A stretch of 64,000 nt of DNA from positions 1-64,000 of the forward strand of contig CANJMI010000023.1 in NCBI GenBank assembly GCA_947475525.1, in the 5' to 3' direction. Under the pieces are notes generated by a model. That model did no database searches and had not been told where the DNA came from. It was given only the letters and a program-made list of their open reading frames with translations. The stretch is from Polyangiaceae bacterium (GTDB lineage Bacteria; Myxococcota_A; Polyangia; Polyangiales; Polyangiaceae). Position 1 is the stretch's first letter. Every line of letters begins with the position of its first letter. The position numbers and the translations under genes are program-made. Of this stretch, positions 17,526-27,409 are shown piece by piece.

Positions 17526-20480
17526 GTGGACGAACTTCGCGTCGTCGGAGCCCGACAGCACAACCTCAAGGGCGTGACGCTCAGCCTGCCCCGCAACCGC
17601 CTTACGGTGATCACGGGGCCAAGCGGCTCGGGCAAGTCGTCGCTCGCCTTCGACACAATCTACGCGGAGGGCCAACGCCGGTACGTCGAATCGCTCTCGG
17701 CGTACGCACGCCAATTCCTCGAACAGCTGCCCAAACCCGACGTCGACTCGATCGAAGGCCTCTCGCCCGCCATCGCGATCGAACAGCGGCCCCTTGCCAA
17801 GAATCCGCGCTCCACCGTGGGAACGGTGACGGAAATTGCGGACTACCTCCGCCTGCTCTTTGCACGCGCCGGGGTTCCGCATTGCCCGCGGTGCGGAAGC
17901 CGCATCGAAGCGCAGACGCCACAGCAAATCGTCGACCGAATCCTTCAATATGGCGAGGGAACACGCGTGGTCCTGCTCGCCCCGGTGTGCCGCGCGCGAA
18001 AAGGAGAGCTGCGCATCGAGCTCGAGCGACTGCGACGGGAAGGCTTCGTGCGGGTTCGGCTCGACGGCGCGACAGTGGACCTCGGTGACGACATCGTCCT
18101 CGACCGTGCAAAGGCTCATGACCTCGACATCGTCGTCGACCGCGTGACCGTGAAACCCGAAACGCGCCAGCGCCTCACCGACTCGGTGGAGCTCGCCTTA
18201 AAGCTCGGCGAAGGCGTCGTACTCGTCGACACGCCCGCCAGCCCAAACGCGCCGCCGAGCGAGCCTGTGTTGATGAGCGAGCGCTTCGCGTGCGTGCCGT
18301 GCGGGGTATCGCTACCGCCGATCGAACCGCGGATGTTTTCGTTCAATGGGCCTCACGGAGCCTGTCCGACGTGCGACGGCCTCGGCATGCGCGTGCGCAT
18401 CGACCCTTCGCGGGTCGTCCCCGATGAGGCCAAGAGCCTCCGCCAAGGAGCCGTTCTCGCGTGGGGACGCCGTGGCTCCATCGCCCTCGCAACCGAGACC
18501 GCGCGCGCCGTGCGAGTCCTCAGCGTCGATCCTGACGTGGCATTTCGGGACCTACCGGTGCGGATGCGGGAGAGCCTTCTGCACGGCAACGCGCAGAGTA
18601 CCCCCGCGACGAAACCCGCACGTACGCGCGGCGGCGCTCCACCCTCGCGCCGCGAGAATGACTACGAAGGGATAATCCCGCGGCTCGAGAGGCTGCTCGC
18701 GAACGGGGACGACGCCCTCGACACCGACGAGGATGAAAGCGACGGCGGGAGCGACGACACCGAGGTCGGTCGGTTCGTCATTACGCATCGGTGCGATGTC
18801 TGCTCAGGTGAGCGGCTGCGGCCGGAGGCTCTCGCGGTAAAGCTTGGCGGACGAAACATCGCGGAGCTCGGAAGGATGCCCATCGTACGGGTGCGCGACG
18901 AGTTCATCGCGCTCGCCGCAGGAGAGCACGCCGACTTGAGCCCTCGGCAGCGCGCGATCATGGCGCCGCTCTTGCGTGCGATCATCGAGCGGCTTCGATT
19001 TCTGATCGACGTGGGCCTCGACTACCTGTCGCTCGACCGTTCCGCGCAGACGCTCTCCGGCGGCGAGGGGCAGCGAATTCGCCTCGCCACTCAGATAGGT
19101 TCGGCGCTCGTCGGCGTTCTCTACGTGCTCGACGAGCCAAGCGTCGGCCTGCATGCGCGTGACAACGTGAAGCTCCTCGAGGCACTGCGCCGCCTGTCAG
19201 ACCTCGGCAACAGCGTGATTGTCGTGGAGCACGACCGCGATGCGATCCTCAGCGCCGACTGGGTCGTCGATATGGGGCCGGGCGCCGGCACCCATGGAGG
19301 CTCTATCGTTGCGCAAGGCACACCCGCGCAAGTGATGGCGGACCCCGCGTCGGTAACCGGCCCCTACCTTTCGGGAGTGAAGAGCATCACCCTTCCGAGT
19401 CATCGAAAGACGCGCACGAAAAGCGCGCTTCGCATCACCGGCGCGCGCGAGCACAATCTGCGCGGCATCGATGTCGAACTGCCTACCGGCCTGCTCATTG
19501 CGATAACCGGCGTCAGCGGCAGCGGGAAGAGCAGCCTCATCGTGGACACTCTTCTTCAAGCCGCGCGAGCCGCGCTCTACCGAGCCACAAGCCGCGTCGG
19601 CGATTGCAGCGGCGTCGATGGCCTCGAGCTCATCGACAAGGTCGTCGCGATCGATCAGGCCCCGATCGGACGCACGCCGCGTTCGAACCCCGCAACCTAC
19701 ACCGGGCTCTTCGTCACGCTACGCGACCTCTACGCCGGCCTCCCCGAGGCGCGCGCTCGTGGTTACAAAGCGGGGCGATTCTCATTCAACGTGAAGGGCG
19801 GCCGCTGCGAATCCTGCCAAGGCGACGGCCTGCTGCGCGTGCAGATGCATTTTTTGCCCGATATGTTCGTCACGTGCGAAGCGTGCGCGGGCAAACGCTA
19901 CAATCGCGAGACGCTCGAGGTCGAGTACCGAGGCATGTCAATCAGTGCCGCCCTCGAGCTCACAGTCGATGAGGCCCGCGGGCAATTCGAGGCGATTGGA
20001 AAATTGCGCGACCGGCTCGAAGCGCTCTCGCGCGTAGGCCTAGGCTACGTAAAGCTCGGCCAAGCCGCCACCACGCTCTCGGGTGGAGAGGCCCAGCGCG
20101 TCAAGCTCGCGCGTGAACTTGCTAAGCGCGCGACGGGCCGCACCCTCTACGTACTCGACGAGCCCACGACTGGACTTCACTTCGCCGACATCGAGCTCTT
20201 GATGGTGGCGTTGAGCGAACTGCGAGACGCGGGCAACACGGTGATCGTGATCGAGCACAACATCGATGTGATCGCGTGTTGCGATTGGGTCGTCGATCTC
20301 GGACCGGGTGGCGGAGAGCACGGCGGGATGATCGTCGCGGAGGGCCCGCCGGAGGTCGTTGCAAGCGTCGTTGGATCGGCGACGGGTGAGTTCTTGCGCG
20401 CGCGGCTCGGCGTGGATGCGACCGCGGTGTCACCCGAGAAACGAAAATCCGGAAGCAGGCCCAAGAAGACGCGCAGCTAA
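17526..20480 (+). CDS. uvrA: Excinuclease ABC subunit A
   Basis: This protein of about 984 residues is a canonical UvrA, the damage-recognition ATPase of nucleotide excision repair. It has two ABC modules: Walker A GPSGSGKSS and GVSGSGKSS, signatures LSGGEGQRIRLA and LSGGEAQRVKLA, with Asp-Glu Walker B motifs (YVLDEPSVGLH, YVLDEPTTGLH). Zinc sites are visible (CPRCG with CVPCG/CPTCDG, and CESCQGDG with CEACAGKRYN). The start is uncertain: TTG 17517 has AAGG only 1 nt upstream, while GTG 17526 has the same AAGG at 10 nt, so the GTG is preferred. It is slightly longer than the usual 940 residues because of a linker around residue 365-415. Confidence 0.95.
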   Translation: MDELRVVGARQHNLKGVTLSLPRNRLTVITGPSGSGKSSLAFDTIYAEGQRRYVESLSAYARQFLEQLPKPDVDSIEGLSPAIAIEQRPLAKNPRSTVGTVTEIADYLRLLFARAGVPHCPRCGSRIEAQTPQQIVDRILQYGEGTRVVLLAPVCRARKGELRIELERLRREGFVRVRLDGATVDLGDDIVLDRAKAHDLDIVVDRVTVKPETRQRLTDSVELALKLGEGVVLVDTPASPNAPPSEPVLMSERFACVPCGVSLPPIEPRMFSFNGPHGACPTCDGLGMRVRIDPSRVVPDEAKSLRQGAVLAWGRRGSIALATETARAVRVLSVDPDVAFRDLPVRMRESLLHGNAQSTPATKPARTRGGAPPSRRENDYEGIIPRLERLLANGDDALDTDEDESDGGSDDTEVGRFVITHRCDVCSGERLRPEALAVKLGGRNIAELGRMPIVRVRDEFIALAAGEHADLSPRQRAIMAPLLRAIIERLRFLIDVGLDYLSLDRSAQTLSGGEGQRIRLATQIGSALVGVLYVLDEPSVGLHARDNVKLLEALRRLSDLGNSVIVVEHDRDAILSADWVVDMGPGAGTHGGSIVAQGTPAQVMADPASVTGPYLSGVKSITLPSHRKTRTKSALRITGAREHNLRGIDVELPTGLLIAITGVSGSGKSSLIVDTLLQAARAALYRATSRVGDCSGVDGLELIDKVVAIDQAPIGRTPRSNPATYTGLFVTLRDLYAGLPEARARGYKAGRFSFNVKGGRCESCQGDGLLRVQMHFLPDMFVTCEACAGKRYNRETLEVEYRGMSISAALELTVDEARGQFEAIGKLRDRLEALSRVGLGYVKLGQAATTLSGGEAQRVKLARELAKRATGRTLYVLDEPTTGLHFADIELLMVALSELRDAGNTVIVIEHNIDVIACCDWVVDLGPGGGEHGGMIVAEGPPEVVASVVGSATGEFLRARLGVDATAVSPEKRKSGSRPKKTRS

Positions 20481-20520
20481 GGCCGCTGAATGGTGACGCT
20501 TTACGCGCGGTCGCGGACCG

Positions 20521-21168
20521 TCACGCCTCGGCGTCGGGCTGTTGGTCGGGATGCGCCGCAACGAACGCCGGTCGGGTCACAAGCCCCGCCTCAATCGCCA
20601 AAAGGCGCGGGAAACGCTCTATTGAAATGGAGAAACGGCGCGCGTTGTAGAGCTGCGGAACGAGAGCAAGATCCGCAAAACTGAGGAAATCACCTACGCA
20701 ACACGTTCCGCCGGTCTCGCCAACGAGCTCCTCGAGTGCGACGAGACCTCGCTCGATCCAGTAGCGGGACCACGCTTGCTGCGCCTCCCGTGGCGCGCCG
20801 AACTGCAGCCCGAGTTGCTGCATAACGAAGAGATTTTGCAGCGGCTGAATCCCGCTGTTTACGACCTCGGTGAGCTGACGAACCCGCGCGCGCGCCACCG
20901 ACTCACTTGGCAAGAGGGCCGGCTCCGGGTGCCGCTCTTCGAGGTACTCGAGGATAGCCACGCTCTGCGCTATCGCGATGCCATCGACCAGAAGGACGGG
21001 CAGCTGCTCCATTGGATTGAGCTTGTGATGCGCATCACCATGCTGCTCCCCTCCCCCACGCAGCAGATGAACGGGGACCGTCTCGTAGGCGAGCCCCTTG
21101 TGATTCAACGCGATACGAACGCGCCACGACGCCGACGAACGAAAGTAGCTCCGCAGCGCGTAGGTCAC
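20521..21168 (-). CDS. maiA: Maleylacetoacetate isomerase (zeta-class GST)
   Basis: The 215-residue product shows the zeta GST active-site motif SSASWRVRIAL near the N-terminus, the thioredoxin-like fold with NPMEQLPVLLVDG and the SVAILEYLEERHP glutathione-site segment. It isomerises maleylacetoacetate to fumarylacetoacetate with glutathione. It is the last gene of the tyrosine degradation operon; its ATG overlaps the stop of fahA by 4 nt. Confidence 0.93.
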   Translation of the reverse strand: MTYALRSYFRSSASWRVRIALNHKGLAYETVPVHLLRGGGEQHGDAHHKLNPMEQLPVLLVDGIAIAQSVAILEYLEERHPEPALLPSESVARARVRQLTEVVNSGIQPLQNLFVMQQLGLQFGAPREAQQAWSRYWIERGLVALEELVGETGGTCCVGDFLSFADLALVPQLYNARRFSISIERFPRLLAIEAGLVTRPAFVAAHPDQQPDAEA

Positions 21169-22157
21169 GCGGGCCTGTCGTATTTGACGACGCGTTGATC
21201 GATGCTTCCGAAGAGGCTGCGCCCATCCTTCAGCATCTCAATCATCACGTGATCGCCATGCTTCAAGAACGGGGTCGTTGGCTCGCCGCCGTCCAAAATC
21301 TCCAGCATCCTTCGCTCGACGATGCACGATGAACCGCGCAACCGGTCGACGTTGCTCACCGTGCCGCTACCCACGATCGTTCCCGCCCCAAGCGGCCGCG
21401 TGCGCGCGCAGTGCGCGATGAGCTCAAAGAAGCTGAAGTGCATCTCAGGCCCCGCGTGGGGATCACCGAAGAGCTCACCGTTGAGGACGGTCCTCAAGGG
21501 GAGATGGACGCGCCCGTTGCACCACGCGTCGCCCAGTTCATCGGGCGTGACGGCGAACGGAGAAAGAGCCGACTGCGGCTTCGAGACAAAGAAGCCAAAA
21601 CCTTTCGCGAGCTCGGGCGGGATGAGGTTGCGGAGCGAAACATCGTTCAAGAGCATCACGAGACGAACGTGACGCGCCGCCTGTTCGGCGCTCGTTCCTT
21701 GGGGCACGTCGCCCGTGATCACGGCCACCTCCGATTCGAAGTCGCACCCGAAGGCCTCATCTTCCAAGGGGATCGGATCGGTCGGCGCGAGAAATGGATC
21801 GCTCGTTCCTTGGTAGACGAGCGGATCGGTCTCAAGGCCCGGCGGCGGCTCGGCTCCACGCGCCTTGCGAACGAGGACGATGTGGTTGATGTAGGCGCTG
21901 CCGTCCGCGAAGCCGTGCGCACGAGGCAACGGTGCGAGCCATCGCGTGGCAGCGTCGATCACAAAGGCCCCGTCGGCTTGCCCAGCCTCGAGCGCTCGCG
22001 CAACCGCGATGGCTTCGGGCTCGAGACGCTGCCAGTCATCGAGCAACGCTTGCAGCGTTCGCGCGACGTTTGGGATTGCGACCGCGTGACCATGATCGTT
22101 CGAGACGACGACGAGTTCACCGTCGCGGGTTCCATTCGGGCGTGAGGCAAGAATCAT
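21165..22157 (-). CDS. fahA: Fumarylacetoacetate hydrolase family protein (fumarylacetoacetase)
   Basis: About 330 residues with the FAH fold: YINHIVLVRKARG, the metal-binding region GCDFESEVAVITGDVP, LLNDVSLRN, GFGFFVSKPQSALSPFAVTPDEL and GAGTIVGSGTVSN. It hydrolyses fumarylacetoacetate to fumarate and acetoacetate, completing the pathway encoded here. The ATG at 22157 gives a 4-nt ATGA overlap with hmgA like the other junctions in this operon; a GTG 12 nt upstream is an alternative. Confidence 0.92.
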   Translation of the reverse strand: MILASRPNGTRDGELVVVSNDHGHAVAIPNVARTLQALLDDWQRLEPEAIAVARALEAGQADGAFVIDAATRWLAPLPRAHGFADGSAYINHIVLVRKARGAEPPPGLETDPLVYQGTSDPFLAPTDPIPLEDEAFGCDFESEVAVITGDVPQGTSAEQAARHVRLVMLLNDVSLRNLIPPELAKGFGFFVSKPQSALSPFAVTPDELGDAWCNGRVHLPLRTVLNGELFGDPHAGPEMHFSFFELIAHCARTRPLGAGTIVGSGTVSNVDRLRGSSCIVERRMLEILDGGEPTTPFLKHGDHVMIEMLKDGRSLFGSIDQRVVKYDRPA

Positions 22158-23326
22158 CGGGACCACCAACTTTCGTCATAACCAGGAGTGTCGAGGGCAC
22201 GACCGGCCGTCGTGACACGCAGCGGCTCGAACGTATCGAGCATCACGGCGAGCTCGGACACGGCTTTCACGCCAATGCTGCCCTCGTACGCGCCGGGCTG
22301 CGGGCCGTGCGGCACACCCGCAGGATGAAAACTTAGCGAGCCCCCGCTCACGCCACGACGACTCGTAAAGTCACCATCGCAGTAAAAGATCACTTCATCG
22401 ACGTCGACGTTGCTGTGGGGATACGGACACGGAATCGCGCCCTCGCCAAAGTCCACCATGCGCGGAACGAAGCTGCAGACGAGCGATCCTCCGGTCGCGA
22501 AGGTCCCGTGCACCGTGGGTGGCAGATGCACCTGTCCGGCCTTCGCACTGAAGCGCGCGATCGGAAAGACGAAGGGATACACGGTGCCGTCCCAGCCAAC
22601 GGTGTCGAGCACCTCGTGGCGATACAAATGACGCGAGTAGCGATCGCCGCGCTTCGATATCACCGCGCGGGGGCCGTCCGGATCGAGAGTATCGGCGAGC
22701 TCAGGGCCGCGAAAATCGCGATGGGTGTACGGCGCATCCATGCGCAACTGCCCGACCGGATTGCGGTACTGCGTCGGCAGACGAAGGCCGCTGCGGCACT
22801 CGAACCACAACCAGTGTTGCGGCTCCGCATCGAGGACAAAGCGGTGCGCCACCGAGCGCGGCACACAGACGTAATCCCCCGCAGCGAACCGGAGTCGCCC
22901 GAAATTGGAGCGGAGCTCGCCTCCGCCTTCGTGAATGAAGAAGAGGTCGTCACCGTCACCGTTGGCGAAGTAAAACTCGTCGGTAGCGGTTGGGCGCAGC
23001 ACGCCCACGGTGATGTCGGCGTTGAAGAGGAGCGGCGTGCGCCCGGTCGTCGCGCTGCCGCCTACCGCGAGTTCCTGGGAGCGAAGATGCCGACGGCGAA
23101 GCCCATCGTGAGCGGCCTCGTCGGCTTCGCGCCGCTCGGGCCACAAGGCCTCATGAGGCGAGCCGTCCCCGTGATCTTGAGGCGGGTGGCGGTGGTAGAG
23201 GATGGAGAAAGGCCCATCGAACCCGCCGCGCGTGAAGCAATGCTCGTGGTAGAGCGCCGAGGCCTCGTCACGAAATGCCGTATGCGGTTTTACGGGCAGC
23301 TTGCCCGCGCGGCGGTAGTCGATCAC
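22154..23326 (-). CDS. hmgA: Homogentisate 1,2-dioxygenase
   Basis: The true start is the GTG at 23326, which overlaps the stop of hpd (GTGA); sequence further upstream in this frame is a shadow of hpd. The product is 390 residues, a cupin with the expected landmarks: FFIHEGGGELRSNFGRLRFAAGDYVCVPRSVAHRF, the C-terminal iron site SFHPAGVPHGPQPGAYEGS with conserved His and Glu, and PHSNVDVDEVIFYCDGDF. It opens the ring of homogentisate. It is shorter than the 430-445-residue form of many proteobacteria. Confidence 0.93.
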   Translation of the reverse strand: MIDYRRAGKLPVKPHTAFRDEASALYHEHCFTRGGFDGPFSILYHRHPPQDHGDGSPHEALWPERREADEAAHDGLRRRHLRSQELAVGGSATTGRTPLLFNADITVGVLRPTATDEFYFANGDGDDLFFIHEGGGELRSNFGRLRFAAGDYVCVPRSVAHRFVLDAEPQHWLWFECRSGLRLPTQYRNPVGQLRMDAPYTHRDFRGPELADTLDPDGPRAVISKRGDRYSRHLYRHEVLDTVGWDGTVYPFVFPIARFSAKAGQVHLPPTVHGTFATGGSLVCSFVPRMVDFGEGAIPCPYPHSNVDVDEVIFYCDGDFTSRRGVSGGSLSFHPAGVPHGPQPGAYEGSIGVKAVSELAVMLDTFEPLRVTTAGRALDTPGYDESWWSR

Positions 23327-24483
23327 GTCGTCTCCCGATCGCGCTCGATGGCTTCGAAGAGTGCGCGAAAATTCCCCTCGCCGAATCCTGGATCGCCGCA
23401 GCGCTGGATAAGTTCGTAGAAAAACGGACCCGCTCCCGGCTCGGCGTAAAGGGTGGCTGCGTCCTGCAAGAAGATCTGGATGAGGTAGAGATTCTCGGGC
23501 TGCCCATCGATCAAAATGCCGAGGTCGCGGAGTTGCTCCATCTTGTGCGCAAGCTTCGTTGTATCGACGCCTTTCTTCGCGAGGCGTGCGGGAGCAGCCT
23601 CGTAGTACGAGCCCGGCGTCTGAAGAAACGCGACGTCGTGCTCGCGGAGGGTCTTGACCGCAGCGGCGCAATCCTCGACCTCGAGGGCAATGTGCTGAAC
23701 GCCGGCGCCGGCGTTGTCTTCAACGAAGGTGTTGATTTGACCCGCCTTGAAGAACGGTTGCAGGGGCTCGTTGATTGGAAACTTAATGCCCGAGCGCGGG
23801 TCCCACATGACGACCGATTTCAGGCCCGTGCCGCTCGTCCTCTCGCCCTCGTTTAGGTCGTTTGTGTGGAACTGAATCTCCCAGCACTGCTCGAGTCCAA
23901 GCACGTGCTCGAACCACAATTTTACCGGCGCCATCGTCGGGGCATTGCTCGTGATGTGGTCGACCTTCTTGAACCCGAAGGCGGGCGTCGTGTACGCGGG
24001 ATCCGCCTCGACGTTGTCGAATCCAGGCGCAAACGTTGGGTAATCAGTCCGCTCGACGAACCGGAAGGACACGTCCCCGATCGCGGTCGTGATGCTGAAG
24101 TGGCGAAATCGACCACCGCCATCGCGGCTCTCTTGGATCCCGTGGATCGGAGTGCCGCCGCGTTTTGAAATGAAGTTCCACGTGCGATCGAGGTCCTCTA
24201 CCGCGAAGGTGAGCGAGCCAACTCCGGCGGGGTGGCGCTTCAAGTAACGAGCGGCGCGACACGTGTCGTTCTCGGGCGTGCTGACGACGACTCGCACGTC
24301 GCCCGATTGATAGACGGTGCTCGCTTGTCCACTCGCGGCCACGAGTTTTTCGCCCGATCGAGCCACCGGTCGCCAACCGAAGCCGTGCTCGTAAAACACG
24401 CGCGAACGCTCCGGCTTTCGAACGAAATAATGAAAGCTGTCGACGCCGACGATCCCGAGTTCTTCCGACGCTGCCATGTCCAC
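23323..24483 (-). CDS. hpd: 4-hydroxyphenylpyruvate dioxygenase
   Basis: GTG 24483 is chosen over ATG 24477 because GGAG lies 5 nt upstream of the GTG. The protein of about 386 residues contains two VOC domains with the three iron ligands in their usual contexts: His in KKVDHITSN, His in GVQHIALEV and Glu in PFFYELIQR. The GFGEGNFRALFEAIE C-terminal helix is typical. It converts 4-hydroxyphenylpyruvate to homogentisate. First gene of the hpd-hmgA-fahA-maiA operon. Confidence 0.95.
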   Translation of the reverse strand: MDMAASEELGIVGVDSFHYFVRKPERSRVFYEHGFGWRPVARSGEKLVAASGQASTVYQSGDVRVVVSTPENDTCRAARYLKRHPAGVGSLTFAVEDLDRTWNFISKRGGTPIHGIQESRDGGGRFRHFSITTAIGDVSFRFVERTDYPTFAPGFDNVEADPAYTTPAFGFKKVDHITSNAPTMAPVKLWFEHVLGLEQCWEIQFHTNDLNEGERTSGTGLKSVVMWDPRSGIKFPINEPLQPFFKAGQINTFVEDNAGAGVQHIALEVEDCAAAVKTLREHDVAFLQTPGSYYEAAPARLAKKGVDTTKLAHKMEQLRDLGILIDGQPENLYLIQIFLQDAATLYAEPGAGPFFYELIQRCGDPGFGEGNFRALFEAIERDRETT

Positions 24484-24523
24484 ACCCGCTCCTCTGGCCC
24501 GAGACGATCCTCGAGCGCGCATC

Positions 24524-24552
24524 AATGTAGTTGAGCCAAAGGGCGCGGACAA
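24524..24552 (-). promoter_or_regulatory. Putative promoter of the hpd operon
   Basis: On the minus strand TTGTCC (24547-24552) and TACATT (24524-24529) are separated by exactly 17 bp. Each is a four-of-six match to the sigma-70 consensus. The site lies in the 122-bp gap between the metalloprotease stop and hpd, about 40 bp before the hpd start. Direction and position fit, but the match is modest. Confidence 0.4.
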
Positions 24553-24605
24553 TGCCGCACGATGCCCGCGCGCATCTGCAAGCTGGGCGCTCTCGTTGCG
24601 CGACG

Positions 24606-26201
24606 TTAGCGATCCGAGAGCGACCAGGGGGACAAGAGCCGTACCGGGGAAGTCGGGCCGCTCTGACGCCATGCGCGGCGGCACTCGCCAAGCGACAGTC
24701 GCCGCGGGCCAAATGCTGTCGCGTCCGAGGCATCCGCATCCATCAGCGCAGTCGGCGTATCGAGGGCAAAATCATCGGGATGGCCTGGGTCATCCAAGAG
24801 CACGTGCCCAACTTCGTGCGCGAGAGTCAGCGACGCGCGGGAAGGTCGCATTCCGGCGCGGTCGAGGATCACCACGCTTGCGAGACTGCCGTGGTCCGAC
24901 AAGATGAAAGACTCGCCTATCCGTCCGCCGCGCCCAAAACCAGGGACAACGTACACGTCGAGCGTCGTCGGGTCGTGGTCATCGAAGGCTTTCAAGAGCG
25001 TGCGTTCCTCGAGTGTCCCGACCGCCGAGTCCACGTCTCCGAAGTGCTGCAAGCCGTCCTCGAGGTCGACCCCTCCGATGCAGACGCCGAGCGTCGCATC
25101 CGTCGACACGGAACGGTCCGAACCCGCGTCGGCACCTGACCACGCCGACACCTCGAGGCGCTCGCCATTCGCGCGGCGCACGAGGAGGTCCGTCGTCGGC
25201 AACGCCGCCGAAGCGATCCGCGGGTTGTCGCTTATTTCCACCACGAAGCCAGCATCCTCAATCGCACGTGCGAGTCGTCGTGCCGCCTCGCTGGGGGTCG
25301 TTCCGCGTGGCACGTCAACTGCTACGCGCCGGCCTTCGATGGCAACCCGTAGTGCGCCACCGCTTGCCGGAAGACCGTGCGAGCAGCCGACCGCGATGAG
25401 ATGCGCAGGCGGCGGGTCGACCACCTCGATCTGCAGATCGCGGGGATTGCCTAGCGAAAGTCCGCAGCTCGCCCAAAGGCCGCTGCTCTTGGAGAGCGCC
25501 GCGTGCACAAGGCCCCGAGCGGCCCCGCGATCGTGGCCAATCGGCAGCGCCCCGGCCGGCGCAAGCTTGACGAGGATGAACCGCGTGCGTACGCGAACGC
25601 GCTCGCTCCCCTGGGCATCGAGTGAAGGAGCGACAATCGACGCGTGCGTTGGCCCCTCGGCGGCGTACCTGGCCGCGAGCGTACCGCCAAGCTCGGCCAG
25701 GATCGACCGCGCACGCGCGCTTGGGTGGTCTCGATCGACGGCGTCCACGACGAGCCTTACGAGAGGACTCGTTGCGCACGGTGAGGGCACGCCGACAGGA
25801 CACGCGCCTGGTGCGAGTACGACCCTAAGGCGATCGAGTTTGGACTTTTCCGCGGAGAATGTTTCGAGCTCGAGCGCAGGCGCCGCTGCCACCACGCCGG
25901 AGAGGACGAAGCGCACGCCATCACCGAAACTAGGCTGCGGTGGCGTGGCGGCTTGCTGAACCGAAGGGGCGCTTCGGGTCAGACTGAGTCGGGACTCCGA
26001 GAGCCGCGTCGCTCGGCCAGCGTCATCGACGACAAAGACTTCCGAGGAGCGCGCTTGCGCGACGGGCGTCCAGGCGAGAAGCGCGCAGAGCGGCCCGAGC
26101 CACTGAGCCAAAGAGCGCCTCCAGAATGCAGATGCACACGCTCCGAGAAACCGAGTTCCCTCCGCCGAGGCGCGAGAAACCGAACGCGTACCGCTCATCA
26201 T
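24606..26201 (-). CDS. Secreted zinc metalloprotease-like protein (HEVGH motif)
   Basis: The 531-residue product has a signal peptide after a basic N-terminus (WLGPLCALLAWTPVAQA) and, near residue 465, a zinc motif TLAHEVGHVLLDDPGH, followed by ALMDADASDATAFGPRRLSLGE, which resembles the Met-turn region of metzincin-like proteases. The spacing of the third His differs from the strict metzincin HExxHxxGxxH. The central region has no family I recognise. Its ATG overlaps the serA stop by 4 nt, so it is the last gene of the kinase operon. Confidence 0.65.
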   Translation of the reverse strand: MMSGTRSVSRASAEGTRFLGACASAFWRRSLAQWLGPLCALLAWTPVAQARSSEVFVVDDAGRATRLSESRLSLTRSAPSVQQAATPPQPSFGDGVRFVLSGVVAAAPALELETFSAEKSKLDRLRVVLAPGACPVGVPSPCATSPLVRLVVDAVDRDHPSARARSILAELGGTLAARYAAEGPTHASIVAPSLDAQGSERVRVRTRFILVKLAPAGALPIGHDRGAARGLVHAALSKSSGLWASCGLSLGNPRDLQIEVVDPPPAHLIAVGCSHGLPASGGALRVAIEGRRVAVDVPRGTTPSEAARRLARAIEDAGFVVEISDNPRIASAALPTTDLLVRRANGERLEVSAWSGADAGSDRSVSTDATLGVCIGGVDLEDGLQHFGDVDSAVGTLEERTLLKAFDDHDPTTLDVYVVPGFGRGGRIGESFILSDHGSLASVVILDRAGMRPSRASLTLAHEVGHVLLDDPGHPDDFALDTPTALMDADASDATAFGPRRLSLGECRRAWRQSGPTSPVRLLSPWSLSDR

Positions 26202-27406
26202 GCAAGGTTCGGGAGAGGCACCACGTCAACGTGCAGGACCTCCTCGAACGCACGAATTTCCTGCAAGCAATCTTCGGAAGGTCGACCCGATAGACGCAGC
26301 TTCGTGCAGGCGGCGACCGCACCTTGAAAGACCGTGTTGTGCACTTCTTCGATGTTCAAGCCATGGCGCTTGATCACGCTCGCGACGTTGGCAAGAACAC
26401 CGACGCGATCGCGGGCACGCAGCACCAAGCAATACCGCGCCGGGGTGGTCTTGCAGATGTTGACGACGTTCGGGAGCTCTTCCTCGGTCAAGAAGCAACG
26501 CACGATCCGCGCGACCTCGGCCGCGATCGACTCTTGGGATTGCGCGGTCGATGCGCCAATGTGCGGCGTCCCGTACACGAGGCCTGCATCGAGGATGACC
26601 GGCCGGTACGCGGCCTTGCCGCTGGCCGGCTCGTCGTCGAAGACGTCAAGGCCGAGTCGCAAGCCCTTCTGCTTGGCGACGTCCGCGAGCGCGGTGTAGT
26701 CGACCAGCTCGGCGCGCGCGGCGTTGATGAAAATCGCATGGTCGGGAAGCGCCTCGAGGACACGTCGATCGATGGCTCCGCGCGTGGAGGCCGTGATCGG
26801 AAGATGCAGCGAGAGGATATCGCTGCTCTTCGCAAGCTCCACAAGCGAGCTCGCATGCTCGACACCGAGCTCACGCGCCCGGGTTGGGGAAAGCGAGCGC
26901 GACCACGCCGTCACCTTGATGCCGAACGCCTGGGCTCGTTCGGCGACCATCCGACCGATCGAACCGAAGCCCGCGATGCCCATTCGCTGGCCGAAAAGAC
27001 CACGAGCCTCGCTAAACTCGGTCTTCGCCCAGCGCCCATCGCGCAGTGCAACCGTCGCGTCAACGATACGGCGGTCGAGCGAGAGCACGAGGCCCATCAC
27101 CAACTCAGCCACGGCCGCGGAGTTTTTCCCAGGGCAGTTCGAGACGTAGATTCCGCGATCGCTGGCTGCGTCGACGTCGATGGAGTTTACTCCCGCCCCG
27201 GCCCTCACGATGAGATTCAGCGCTGGCGCAGCCTCGATGGCCTGGCGCGTCACCTTCGTCGAGCGAACGACCAGGATGTTCGCATCCACGAGCGCTTTCT
27301 GAAGCGACTCGGCGTCGAGTTCCGGGCGGTAATCGATCTTAAGCCCGAGCACCGAGAGTTGCTCGAGAGGCCTCGTGGAGAGCTTGTCAGCGATCAGAAT
27401 TCGCAT
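26198..27406 (-). CDS. serA: D-3-phosphoglycerate dehydrogenase with C-terminal ACT domain
   Basis: The 402-residue protein has the D-2-hydroxyacid dehydrogenase layout: VRAGAGVNSIDVDAAS, the NAD site GIAGFGSIGRMVAERA, catalytic Arg in NAARAELVD, catalytic His in YGTPHIGAST, and a C-terminal ACT domain (residues about 325-400, CLVLRARDRVGVLANVASVI). It performs the first step of serine synthesis and is probably serine-regulated through the ACT domain. It sits unusually between a signalling kinase operon and a secreted protease, 3 nt after the upstream gene. Confidence 0.9.
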   Translation of the reverse strand: MRILIADKLSTRPLEQLSVLGLKIDYRPELDAESLQKALVDANILVVRSTKVTRQAIEAAPALNLIVRAGAGVNSIDVDAASDRGIYVSNCPGKNSAAVAELVMGLVLSLDRRIVDATVALRDGRWAKTEFSEARGLFGQRMGIAGFGSIGRMVAERAQAFGIKVTAWSRSLSPTRARELGVEHASSLVELAKSSDILSLHLPITASTRGAIDRRVLEALPDHAIFINAARAELVDYTALADVAKQKGLRLGLDVFDDEPASGKAAYRPVILDAGLVYGTPHIGASTAQSQESIAAEVARIVRCFLTEEELPNVVNICKTTPARYCLVLRARDRVGVLANVASVIKRHGLNIEEVHNTVFQGAVAACTKLRLSGRPSEDCLQEIRAFEEVLHVDVVPLPNLA

Positions 27407-27409
27407 GGG

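Noticed and set aside
22154-23671. Longer 505-residue form of homogentisate dioxygenase
   Set aside because: The extra 115 residues are the antiphase translation of hpd; the GTG at 23326 with a GTGA overlap gives the normal family start.
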